Of a stretch of 6,668 nt of DNA, positions 1 through 6,527 are shown in pieces (positions within the stretch are counted from its first letter, which is position 1; every line of letters starts with the position of its first letter). This DNA comes from Bryobacteraceae bacterium. GTDB lineage: Bacteria > Acidobacteriota > Terriglobia > Bryobacterales > Bryobacteraceae. A model generated the notes under the pieces. The model had not been told where the DNA came from and did no database searches. It saw only the letters and a list, made by a program, of their open reading frames with translations. The DNA is taken from the NCBI GenBank assembly GCA_030039005.1, contig JASHQT010000391.1:1-6668 (forward strand), in the 5' to 3' direction. Position numbers and translations under genes: made by a program.

Positions 1-2
1 CG

Positions 3-398
3 AGTTTGGCGCAGTTGGCGCGCGATCGCGTGGCCGAGCGTCTTCCGGCGCCGCAGGCTCTTGGACGGGCGATCGCAACGCCGTTCGTCACGTCAGCTTT
101 CCTGTATGGACGTTTGCGGTATGGGCTGGACTTCCGCAAAGCCTCGGCGGAGGATGCGATCGCGAAAACCTCAACTCCGGTGTTGCTGATTCACGGCCTG
201 AGCGATACCAAGACGTCGCCCGAACATTCCAAGATCCTGGCGGCGAGCGATCCGCGAACGGCGAAGTTGTGGCTGGTTCCGGGAGCGCGGCATACGGGGG
301 CCTATGCGACGGCGCCGCGGGAATTCGAGGAAAAGGTACTTGGTTTTTTCGAAACCTACCAGAATTTGCCGAGCGGCATCCAGGCGCGCGAGAAATAA
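3..398 (+). CDS. Alpha/beta hydrolase (prolyl-oligopeptidase/peptidase S9-like), C-terminal part; 5' end outside window
   Basis: The reading frame is already open at the left edge, so this is the last ~131 codons of a longer gene; the TTG at position 6 is probably not the real start. The visible part carries the end of an alpha/beta-hydrolase fold. Numbering from that TTG, a beta strand and turn, TPVLLIHGLSD (57-67), ends in Asp67, the likely acid of the catalytic triad, and GARHTGAY (93-100) supplies His96, the likely catalytic histidine. The nucleophile serine would lie upstream. The pattern fits S9-type peptidases or acyl-esterases that act on small substrates; the substrate cannot be read from this piece. 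The stop (TAA 396-398) lies inside the convergent coxD gene, giving a 43-base tail-to-tail overlap. It has no evident functional link to the respiratory cluster. The family call is fairly sure, the specific enzyme unknown. Confidence 0.85.
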   Translation, partial: SLAQLARDRVAERLPAPQALGRAIATPFVTSAFLYGRLRYGLDFRKASAEDAIAKTSTPVLLIHGLSDTKTSPEHSKILAASDPRTAKLWLVPGARHTGAYATAPREFEEKVLGFFETYQNLPSGIQAREK

Positions 399-661
399 TC
401 GCCGAGAGTGAGCGCGATCAGGATCGCCATCCAGAAGAATCCGGCAAAACAGAACAGCTTGGTGAGCGGATTGTCGGTACGGACGTGCATGAAAAACCAG
501 ATGACGAGCGACATCTTGAACGCAGCGATGCCAAGCGCTACGACGACGTTGAACGGCCCGAGGGGGATCTGCGCGACGTAGTAGGTGACGAACGTCATAA
601 TGGTCAGCGTCAGCCAGACCAGAACATAGGTGCGAACGGGAGTGACGGGCTGTGTCGACAT
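356..661 (-). CDS. coxD: Cytochrome c oxidase subunit IV (CoxD/CtaF, small prokaryotic type)
   Basis: This encodes a 101-residue membrane protein, the usual size for the small fourth subunit of bacterial heme-copper oxidases (CtaF/CyoD-like). Three hydrophobic segments are visible, about 11-32, 37-59 and 68-88. The second runs into the family hallmark AAFKMSLVIWFFMHVR (46-61). The subunit binds no cofactor; in related oxidases it is thought to stabilise the catalytic core and help assembly of the CuB site. It is the last gene of the oxidase set and starts one base after the coxC stop. No clear Shine-Dalgarno sequence precedes its ATG, so its translation probably depends on ribosomes finishing coxC. 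Its last 14 codons plus stop overlap the end of the convergent hydrolase gene. No hairpin with a T run follows on the minus strand. Identification rests on size, helix pattern, the motif and position. Confidence 0.93.
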   Translation of the reverse strand: MSTQPVTPVRTYVLVWLTLTIMTFVTYYVAQIPLGPFNVVVALGIAAFKMSLVIWFFMHVRTDNPLTKLFCFAGFFWMAILIALTLGDYFSRAWMPLGKFW

Positions 662-662
662 A

Positions 663-1364
663 TTAAACCAGGTTCTTGGTGTGTCCGATCAGGTAGAGCA
701 GCGGGAACAAGAAAATCCAGACGATATCGACGAAGTGCCAGTACAGCCCTGAGACTTCGACCGGGGTGTAGTAATCGGGGCCGAACTTGCCCGCTCGCGC
801 CATGAAGAAGATCGTGGTCATGATGCCGACGCCCACCAGCATATGCAGCGCGTGGAAGCCGGTCATGAAAAAATAGAAGCAGAATAGAATCTGCGCCTGA
901 TGCGCGAACTGCGGGGGAGAGAGCGGGCCGTCCCAGGCCCAGTGCCCGGCGATCAGAGGCACCTTCATTTGCTCCCAGTGCTCGTGGTATTCGAAGCCTT
1001 TGATCACCAGAAACGCGATACCGAAAATCATGGTGAAGATCAGCATCATTTGCAGGACCTTCTGCTGGCCCAGGTGAGCGGCGCGCACAGCCAATGCCAT
1101 GGTCAAGCTGCTGACGATCAGAACGGCCGTATTGGCCGCGCCGAACGCCGGATTCATGAAGTTGCTGGTGGCCGCGAACGCGTCCGGGTACATGCTGCGG
1201 TAGACGGTATAGGCGCCGAACATGCCGCCGAAGAACATGATTTCGGTGAGCAGGAACACCCACATTCCGAACGTGGCCGAATCGAACTGCTGGCCCATAT
1301 CGTCGAAGTGATGGCGCAGGTTGGGATTTGCGTGTTCGGCGTCTACAACATGGCTCTCAGCCAA
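663..1364 (-). CDS. coxC: Cytochrome c oxidase subunit III (CoxC/CtaE)
   Basis: This 233-residue integral membrane subunit of the caa3-type oxidase packs against subunit I. In the family it protects the catalytic core from turnover inactivation and supports proton uptake. Hydrophobic segments lie near 33-53, 76-97, 103-121, 158-187 and 208-226, which fits the five-helix short form of subunit III. Family landmarks are the intramembrane Glu41 ([11 protein letters not shown]), KGFEYHEH (122-129), [11 protein letters not shown] (168-178) and the closing [20 protein letters not shown] (205-224). The start is a TTG at 1364: it is preceded six bases upstream by a strong GAGGAGG ribosome-binding site, and the first in-frame ATG would only come at residue 23. 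The start overlaps the end of coxA by 8 bases. coxD follows after a single base. The identification is firm. Confidence 0.97.
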   Translation of the reverse strand: MAESHVVDAEHANPNLRHHFDDMGQQFDSATFGMWVFLLTEIMFFGGMFGAYTVYRSMYPDAFAATSNFMNPAFGAANTAVLIVSSLTMALAVRAAHLGQQKVLQMMLIFTMIFGIAFLVIKGFEYHEHWEQMKVPLIAGHWAWDGPLSPPQFAHQAQILFCFYFFMTGFHALHMLVGVGIMTTIFFMARAGKFGPDYYTPVEVSGLYWHFVDIVWIFLFPLLYLIGHTKNLV

Positions 1365-2988
1365 CGTGAGCCTCCTCGTGTTTGGCGTAAGCGTAGGCTT
1401 CTTCGGTGACGATGGGCGTGGTTTCGAAATTGTAAGTCGGCGGCGGAGAGGACGTCTCCCATTCCAGACCCTTGGCGCCCCAAGGATTGGGACCGGCCTT
1501 CTTGCCGTATTTCAGCGACCAGAGGAAATAGACCAGCGGAATGAGGAACCCAAGGCCGAGTACGGAAGCGCCGGCGGTGGACATCACGTTGAGGACCTGG
1601 AACTCCGGCGCGTAGGCGTGATAGCGTCGCGGCTGGCCGAGGTAGCCGGCGATGAACTGCGGGAAGAACGTCAGGTTGAACCCGGCGAACACCAGCAGCG
1701 CGGAGAATTTACCCCAACCTTCCGGATACATCTTGCCGGTGATCTTGGGCCACCAGAAGTGCAGCCCGCCGAGATAGGCCACCACCATGCCGCCCACCAT
1801 CACGTAGTGGAAGTGGGCCACCACGAAATACGTATCGGTGAGATGCACATCCAGTCCCAGGGTGCCGAGGAAGAGGCCGGTAAGCCCGCCGATGGTGAAC
1901 AACCCGATGAAGCCGAAGGCGTACAGCATCGGCGTATCGAAGCTGATGGAGCCGCGGAACATGGTTGCGGTCCAGTTGAAGACCTTGATGGCAGAAGGAA
2001 CGGCCACCAGCATCGTCAGCAGCGAGAAATACAAACCGGCGTACATGGACATGCCGGTAACAAACATGTGATGTCCCCATACCAGGAAGCCGATGATCGC
2101 GATGCCCAGGCTGGAGCCGGCGATGAACGCATATCCGAAAACGCCCTTGCGGGAGAAACAGGTGACCAGTTCGCTGATGACGCCCATACCGGGGAGAATC
2201 ATGATGTACACGGCCGGATGGGAGTAGAACCAGAACATGTGCTGGAACAGGATGGGATCGCCGCCGATGGCGGGGTCGAAAATTCCGATGTGGAAGGCGC
2301 GTTCCAAGCCGACGAGCGCCAGCGTGATGGCCACCACGGGGGTACCGAGCACCTGGATCAACGAGGTAGCGTAGTTGGCCCAAACGAACAGAGGCAGGCG
2401 GCCCCAAGTCATGCCGGGCGCGCGCATCTTGTGGATGGTGACGATGAAATTGAGTCCCGTCAGAATCGAGGAAAACCCGGCAATAAAGACGCCGACCGCG
2501 GCAGCGATGACGTAGGTGTTCGAGTACGTGGTGCTGAACGGAGTGTAGAAGGTCCAGCCGGTGTCGACGCCGCCCATGACGATGGCAGCGATCGCGAAGC
2601 CGGCGCCGGCAATGTAGATGTACCAGCTCAGCAGGTTAATTCGCGGGAACGCAAGGTCTTTGGCGCCGATCATCATGGGCACGAAGAAATTGCCGAGCGT
2701 AGCCGGGATGGACGGGATGAGGAAGAAGAACACCATCACGATCCCGTGCATGGTGAAGAACTTGTTGTAGGTGTCCGAGTTGACCAGATCGCCTTGCGGA
2801 GTGAGAAGTTCCAGGCGGATGAGCATGGCGAAGACGCCGCCTAAGGCGAACATGACCGAAATCGAGATCAGGTAGAGGACGGCGATGCGTTTATGGTCCT
2901 TGGTGAAGAGCCACGACCTCCAGCCGTACTCGGCGTTCAAGTAATTCGGAGTTTCAGTAGTAATGGGTTCCTGTAAAGCTGTGCTCAT
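1357..2988 (-). CDS. coxA: Cytochrome c oxidase subunit I (CoxA/CtaD), type A2 heme-copper oxidase
   Basis: This 543-residue catalytic subunit has about 12 transmembrane helices. It reduces O2 to water at a heme a3-CuB centre and pumps protons across the inner membrane. Metal ligands are all present: His81 (TMHGIVM) and His394 for low-spin heme a, His392 (AHFHYV) for heme a3, and His257, His306 and His307 (WGHHMF) for CuB. Tyr261 is placed to form the His-Tyr crosslink. Proton-path residues by comparison with the bovine enzyme are Asp111, Asn100 and Asn117 (D channel), and Ser272 and Lys335 (K channel), with Ser332 in place of the usual Thr. Helix VI reads FYSHPAVY (254-261): the A1-type glutamate is replaced by Ala259, while the Tyr255-Ser256 pair of type A2 is present. 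The ATG overlaps the coxB stop as ATGA with only a weak ribosome-binding site (GGCGG), implying translational coupling. The C-terminal ~50 residues are polar and end without a fused subunit III. Confidence 0.98.
   Translation of the reverse strand: MSTALQEPITTETPNYLNAEYGWRSWLFTKDHKRIAVLYLISISVMFALGGVFAMLIRLELLTPQGDLVNSDTYNKFFTMHGIVMVFFFLIPSIPATLGNFFVPMMIGAKDLAFPRINLLSWYIYIAGAGFAIAAIVMGGVDTGWTFYTPFSTTYSNTYVIAAAVGVFIAGFSSILTGLNFIVTIHKMRAPGMTWGRLPLFVWANYATSLIQVLGTPVVAITLALVGLERAFHIGIFDPAIGGDPILFQHMFWFYSHPAVYIMILPGMGVISELVTCFSRKGVFGYAFIAGSSLGIAIIGFLVWGHHMFVTGMSMYAGLYFSLLTMLVAVPSAIKVFNWTATMFRGSISFDTPMLYAFGFIGLFTIGGLTGLFLGTLGLDVHLTDTYFVVAHFHYVMVGGMVVAYLGGLHFWWPKITGKMYPEGWGKFSALLVFAGFNLTFFPQFIAGYLGQPRRYHAYAPEFQVLNVMSTAGASVLGLGFLIPLVYFLWSLKYGKKAGPNPWGAKGLEWETSSPPPTYNFETTPIVTEEAYAYAKHEEAHVG
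1371..1377 (-). promoter_or_regulatory. Strong Shine-Dalgarno sequence fixing the TTG start of coxC
   Basis: On the minus strand this reads GAGGAGG and lies 6 bases before the TTG at 1364. It sits inside the last codons of coxA. It is the best ribosome-binding site in the window and decides the start of coxC in favour of the non-ATG codon. A strong site paired with a weak TTG initiator may help set the ratio of subunit III to subunit I; that last point is inference. Confidence 0.8.
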
Positions 2989-4016
2989 TGTGTACCGCCA
3001 GTTGGCTGCTTGGCCAGGCGAGCGACGCTCACGCGTTGCAGGGTGGGCGGCGGCAGCAGATTCAGAGCCGTAGGCGCGCCCGGCGCATTCGCTGCGGACA
3101 GCGATTTAATGTAAACGATCAACTGCAGAATGCCTTCCTCGCTGATCTGGCCCTGGAAGCTGGGCATCAAGTTCGCACGATATCCGGCCACCAGCTTGGC
3201 ATTGGGATTCAAAATGGATTCTCGTAGATAGGCGTCGTCGGCCTGGATCGACTGGCCGTCCGCTAGTTGCACGCGCGAGCCGTAGACGCCGCGAAGATTG
3301 GGGCCGCGCCCCTGGCGATCGAGCAAGTGACAACCGGAGCAGCCCAACTGCTCGAACAGCCGCTCGCCCTGCTCGGCCATCGTGCCGCTTTGGCCGCCGC
3401 CGGCCAGCCAATTCTGATAATCCGACGGCGTCATTACGGTGAGCCAGCCGACCATACCGGAATGCTCCGTTCCGCAATATTCGGCGCAGAAAATGTGGTA
3501 GCGACCGGGTTTATTGGCGGTGAACCACATGGTGTCGTAATGGCCGGGGACCACGTCGTGCTTGATGCGCAGCGAGGGGAGGAAGAAGCTGTGGATCACG
3601 TCTTCGGACGCGAGCGTCAACCTCACGGGTTGGCCGGTGGGCACATGCAGCTCATTGATCTCGCGCTGGCCGCCCGGATATTGCAGCTTCCACATCCATT
3701 GCTTCGCCACGACATAGACGTCCATCGAGTTGGCCGGCGGAACGGCGTTGTAGAAATAGATCTTGGCGCCCCACCAGAAGAACGTGAGCATGACCAGGAA
3801 CGGAATGATGGACCAGGTAATCTCAAGCCGCAGGGAGCCATGAATGGGCTGCGGCACCTCGTCGGGGGAGCGGCGGCGGTATTTGATCGCGAAAATGAAG
3901 ATCGTGAGGAAAATCAGCGCCGTCATCACCACGCTGACGATGGAGATGTAGATGTAGAGGTGATCGATATCCGTGGCCACCGCGGAAGCGGCGTCGGGCC
4001 AAAGTGGAAAGCTCAT
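2985..4016 (-). CDS. coxB: Cytochrome c oxidase subunit II with fused C-terminal cytochrome c (caa3-type CoxB/CtaC)
   Basis: The 343-residue electron-entry subunit has two membrane helices (about 21-46 and 67-87). These are followed by a cupredoxin domain holding the binuclear CuA site: His142, Cys177, Glu179 (backbone ligand in the family), Cys181, His185 and Met188, seen in [12 protein letters not shown]. The aromatic stretch KQWMW (105-109) matches the conserved tryptophan region through which electrons enter CuA. After a short Gly-rich linker comes a class I cytochrome c domain with CSGCH (226-230) and probable axial ligand Met284 (NLMPSF). A Pro-rich tail ends the protein. The fused cytochrome makes this a caa3 oxidase, which can take electrons directly from a partner complex. 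No lipobox or classical cleavable signal peptide is evident; the first helix probably acts as the signal. Glu65 (RLEITW) matches the glutamate at the mouth of the K channel in the family. A GGGAGGT ribosome-binding site precedes the ATG. Confidence 0.97.
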   Translation of the reverse strand: MSFPLWPDAASAVATDIDHLYIYISIVSVVMTALIFLTIFIFAIKYRRRSPDEVPQPIHGSLRLEITWSIIPFLVMLTFFWWGAKIYFYNAVPPANSMDVYVVAKQWMWKLQYPGGQREINELHVPTGQPVRLTLASEDVIHSFFLPSLRIKHDVVPGHYDTMWFTANKPGRYHIFCAEYCGTEHSGMVGWLTVMTPSDYQNWLAGGGQSGTMAEQGERLFEQLGCSGCHLLDRQGRGPNLRGVYGSRVQLADGQSIQADDAYLRESILNPNAKLVAGYRANLMPSFQGQISEEGILQLIVYIKSLSAANAPGAPTALNLLPPPTLQRVSVARLAKQPTGGTQ

Positions 4017-4019
4017 GCT

Positions 4020-4874
4020 CTAGGCTGACCTCCCAGTGCCCGCGTGCGACCGGCGGTCGCGGCGGAGCATGACGAAAATGAAGCCGAACAAGCACAGCGC
4101 CGTCGCGGTACCCAGAACGCGGGTGACGCGCGCGATGGCCAGGCCATACTTGCCGGTGGTGGGATCGTATTGGCAGCAAAACAGCAGCACGCGGTCCGCC
4201 ACGGTGCCGATCTTGTTGGACGAAGCGTCCACCAGGCCCAGGCGGAAATCGCGCGGGTTGTAATCGATACCGTAGAAGTATTTGGAAATCTTGCCTTCGG
4301 GCGTCAGAACGTAAATGGCGCTGGCGTGCACGTACTGCTGGCTCGCCTGATCGTACTTGTAACGGAACCCTACGGTGTCCGCGAGAGTCTTGATGGACGG
4401 CTCGTCGCCGGTCAGGAAATGCCAGCCTTCTTTAGCGCCGGGGCGATTGTATTTTTCGAGGTAGTTGCCCTTCTTGGCGTAGGCGAGTTGCCAAGTTTCC
4501 TTGGGATTGAAGCTGACGGTGACCACCTGGTAATCGGAGCCCACGTTCAGCGAGATCTGCTGCATGGCGTGGCTCAGGCCATTCAGGATCAGGTCGCAGA
4601 GCCCGGGGCATTCGTAATACACCAGCGCGAGCACGACCGGTTTGTCGCGGAAGTATTGGCCGAGCGTCACGCTCTGGCCGGTCTCGTCGCGGAACGTGAG
4701 TCCCATCGGCACTTGCGCGTTGAGGTTCTGGTCGATGCCGACGCCTTGCAGGAGCGGAGGCGTGTTGGAAGCCGGAAGACTCAACTGGCCGTCTTGGCTG
4801 AATTTCTGGGCCCATGCGAGGAGCGGCAGCGCCGCAAAAATCAGGCTCCCGAAAAGAAACGTTCTACTTCGCAT
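4020..4874 (-). CDS. SCO1/SenC/PrrC-family copper chaperone with C-terminal membrane anchor
   Basis: This 284-residue protein has a thioredoxin-like SCO fold and probably delivers copper to, or reduces the cysteines of, the CuA site of CoxB on the periplasmic side. An N-terminal signal sequence (about 1-22, hydrophobic and ending LLAWA) is followed by the SCO domain. Copper ligands are the CxxxC pair Cys89 and Cys93 (YYECPGLC) and His183 (YVHASAIY). A second hydrophobic stretch, about 253-269, with arginines after it suggests a C-terminal anchor, unlike the N-terminally anchored classical SCO proteins. Just before it lies LLFCCQYDPTTGKYG (230-244), with two extra cysteines, 233 and 234. The ATG at 4874 was chosen because it opens the signal peptide and has AAGG eight bases upstream. 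The same frame runs open to an earlier ATG at 5051, but that would overlap the preceding gene by nearly 190 bases and add an unrelated sequence. It overlaps that gene by 11 bases, and coxB begins three bases after its stop. Confidence 0.93.
   Translation of the reverse strand: MRSRTFLFGSLIFAALPLLAWAQKFSQDGQLSLPASNTPPLLQGVGIDQNLNAQVPMGLTFRDETGQSVTLGQYFRDKPVVLALVYYECPGLCDLILNGLSHAMQQISLNVGSDYQVVTVSFNPKETWQLAYAKKGNYLEKYNRPGAKEGWHFLTGDEPSIKTLADTVGFRYKYDQASQQYVHASAIYVLTPEGKISKYFYGIDYNPRDFRLGLVDASSNKIGTVADRVLLFCCQYDPTTGKYGLAIARVTRVLGTATALCLFGFIFVMLRRDRRSHAGTGRSA
4028..4034 (-). promoter_or_regulatory. Shine-Dalgarno sequence for coxB
   Basis: The minus strand reads GGGAGGT 11 bases before the coxB ATG at 4016, within the final codons of the SCO gene. 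Spacing is slightly long but the match is good. It gives the oxidase genes their own strong ribosome entry although they share the transcript with the upstream genes. Confidence 0.65.
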
Positions 4875-5331
4875 TGCTTTTACCTTGTTGCTCTTGGCTG
4901 TTGGCTTTTGGCTGAGGGGCTGCAGGCGGTTTCCGGCCTGCGAGAATGTCATCCAGATAGTTGTGCGTGGGGACGCCTTTGGCGGCGAGCATGTCGATGG
5001 CTTGGTCGATAGGGACGCGCACGATGCCGTCCTGTTTGTCCACCCACGCATAGGTGCTCAAAATGTGATCCTCCTTGGCGCGCAGATCGTGGAGCTGCTC
5101 GGTGGGCGCCACTTCAATGCGCGGCTCGGGAGGAATGACGGGCTGGGAGAGCCGGACAGCTTCCGCGGTGCTATAGGAGCTGTAGAAATAGCGGAAGATT
5201 CCGACCACCAGCAATAAGACAAAAAACGTCGAGACCGCCAGAAAGGCGAGCGACACCACAATCAGGCGGACGCTGACCTCACGATGCTCGTGGCCGGCTC
5301 CGTTGGGGGTTGGATGGAGGGTCTGTTCCAT
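4864..5331 (-). CDS. Uncharacterised single-span membrane protein between alternative complex III and SCO genes
   Basis: I do not recognise a named function. The 155-residue product has a short, His-containing cytoplasmic head (1-22), one strong transmembrane helix (about 23-48) and a probably periplasmic domain. The domain begins with a Pro-rich stretch, VIPPEPRIE (65-73), and continues with LRAKEDHILSTYAWVD (83-98), KQDGIVRVPID (99-109) and AIDMLAAKGVP (111-121). The last ~25 residues are a low-complexity Pro/Gln/Lys tail. From memory, similar proteins with an ED-x2-L-x-TYxWVD pattern followed by G-x-VRVPI and a short helix occur beside SCO and oxidase genes in several phyla; I could not check this here. 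There are no cysteines, so no heme c or copper CxxxC site. It starts 5 bases after the actF stop without a clear ribosome-binding site, so it is probably translated by coupling. Its position suggests an accessory or assembly factor for alternative complex III or the oxidase, or a counterpart of the small ActG subunit; both are inference. Confidence 0.85.
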   Translation of the reverse strand: MEQTLHPTPNGAGHEHREVSVRLIVVSLAFLAVSTFFVLLLVVGIFRYFYSSYSTAEAVRLSQPVIPPEPRIEVAPTEQLHDLRAKEDHILSTYAWVDKQDGIVRVPIDQAIDMLAAKGVPTHNYLDDILAGRKPPAAPQPKANSQEQQGKSNAK

Positions 5332-5336
5332 GGCGA

Positions 5337-6527
5337 TCAGTGTCCGTGCCCGTGGGCGGTGACGAGGAGTGAATAAGTATCTCGCGGGTCATGACTGGCC
5401 AGCAGAGGCCGCGATTTGAGATTCCAGATAAAGAATGCCAGCCAGATTCCCCCCAAACCGATGGGAGCGACCACGTCGGTCCAGTAGATTTGGAAGCCAC
5501 GCTGGCGATACGCCGGCTCCACAATCCAGAATACATCCAGGATGCGCATAATAATGATCCAGATGGCCAAAGTCCGCAGCCGGCTGGCGTTCTTCTTCAC
5601 AAAACGCATTAGCAGTAGGAAGAAGGGAATGCAGAAGTGGAATATGGCGATCACGAAGGCGATGTAGCCCCACCCGCCGCTGAAGCGGCGCACGTACCAG
5701 GGAATCTCGTCCGGCAGATTTTCGGCCCAGATGATGAGGAACTGGGAGATCGAGAAGTAGGCCCACACCATGGTGAAGGCGAGCAGCAGGTTGCCGAGAT
5801 CGTGGTAGTGCTGGCGCGTCAGGAAACTGGCGAACGGCTCACGTTTGGACAGCAGCACGAGCAGGGCGATGAGGAAGGCGAAGGTAAGAATCACTTGCCC
5901 GATCGTGAACATCCACGGATAGATGGTGGAATACCAGTCGGGCTCGGCCGACATGATCCAGTCGATGTAGGCATAGGTAGTGGAGACCACGAAAATCAGC
6001 AAGGCCGGAGCGCTGAAGCGCTTGATACGGCCGAACAGCGCGGGATCGCCGGTGCGATCGTGTTCGTTGGTCATGCGCAAAATGCGGAAGCCGAAAAAGA
6101 ACCAAACCGCGAAGTAGACCCCCGCTCGCACGATGAACAGAGGAATGTTCATGTAGATCGCTTTGTGGCCGACGGCGAAGTCGTGAGCTCGGACATCCGG
6201 ATGGGTCCAGGTGTAGAGCGTGTGCATGGCGAAGAATATCGGAATGACGAAGACCGCGATCAGCGGCAGGGTTCGAGTCCCCGCCTCGACAAACCGCCGG
6301 ATAGAGACGCCCCAATTCCCGCCGACCACATTGTGCAGGAAGAAAACGCCCATGCAGCCGAGCGCCAGACCGCTCCAGAACAGATAGGCGAAAAGATAGG
6401 ATTGCCAGAAATGCGAGGCATTGGTGAACAGGCCGACCAGGCTGATCAACAGCGCGACGATGCCGACAAACAGGCAGCTTCGCTGCACACGATCCATCTG
6501 AGGGCGAAGGGTGTCGCTAGGGGTCAC
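5337..6527 (-). CDS. actF: Alternative complex III subunit ActF (quinol:cytochrome c oxidoreductase, NrfD-like membrane subunit)
   Basis: This 396-residue integral membrane protein belongs to alternative complex III, which replaces the bc1 complex in quinol oxidation. About ten hydrophobic helices are visible (near 18-35, 44-64, 86-106, 128-150, 171-190, 203-226, 245-268, 286-308, 317-337, 352-370). Segments I associate with ActF are LHNVVGGNWG (64-73), SAEPDWYSTIYPWMF (193-207) and HDLGNLLLAFTMVWAYFSIS (242-261), which leads into QFLIIWAENLPDEIPWY. ActF and ActC are related NrfD-like subunits; ActC binds quinol and contacts the iron-sulfur subunit, while ActF has been proposed to form a second membrane module with possible proton paths. 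ActF is favoured here because a probable actE precedes it and the length is near 400. The GTG start at 6527 is supported by AGGAG seven bases upstream and overlaps the previous stop as GTGA. The protein ends in HGHGH. Confidence 0.94.
   Translation of the reverse strand: MTPSDTLRPQMDRVQRSCLFVGIVALLISLVGLFTNASHFWQSYLFAYLFWSGLALGCMGVFFLHNVVGGNWGVSIRRFVEAGTRTLPLIAVFVIPIFFAMHTLYTWTHPDVRAHDFAVGHKAIYMNIPLFIVRAGVYFAVWFFFGFRILRMTNEHDRTGDPALFGRIKRFSAPALLIFVVSTTYAYIDWIMSAEPDWYSTIYPWMFTIGQVILTFAFLIALLVLLSKREPFASFLTRQHYHDLGNLLLAFTMVWAYFSISQFLIIWAENLPDEIPWYVRRFSGGWGYIAFVIAIFHFCIPFFLLLMRFVKKNASRLRTLAIWIIIMRILDVFWIVEPAYRQRGFQIYWTDVVAPIGLGGIWLAFFIWNLKSRPLLASHDPRDTYSLLVTAHGHGH

Noticed and set aside
343..348. 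Run of six T on the plus strand just before the coxD stop region, considered as a terminator tail
   Set aside because: No GC-rich hairpin precedes it on the plus strand, and it lies inside the hydrolase gene.
414..427. Inverted repeat GCGATC-AG-GATCGC near the convergent junction, considered as a terminator
   Set aside because: The stem is only about five pairs with a realistic loop, no T run follows on either strand, and it lies within coxD coding sequence.
610..1263. Minus-strand open frame of 217 codons in another frame of coxC
   Set aside because: It is an Arg/His/Pro-rich out-of-frame shadow of subunit III with no domain of its own.
1321..2844. Long plus-strand open frame of 507 codons antisense to coxA
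   Set aside because: It is rich in Glu, Gly, His, Arg and Asp in the pattern produced by reading a high-GC membrane-protein gene backwards, has no recognisable domain, and lies opposite an unmistakable coxA.
4044..5012. Plus-strand open frame of 322 codons antisense to the SCO gene and its neighbour
   Set aside because: Same antisense shadow composition, no domain, and it crosses the boundary of two well-supported minus-strand genes.
4875..5051. N-terminal extension of the SCO gene to an earlier ATG at 5051
   Set aside because: The extra 59 residues resemble no SCO N-terminus, would bury the signal peptide inside the protein, and would overlap the preceding gene by nearly 190 bases. The ATG at 4874 has a ribosome-binding site and opens the signal peptide.
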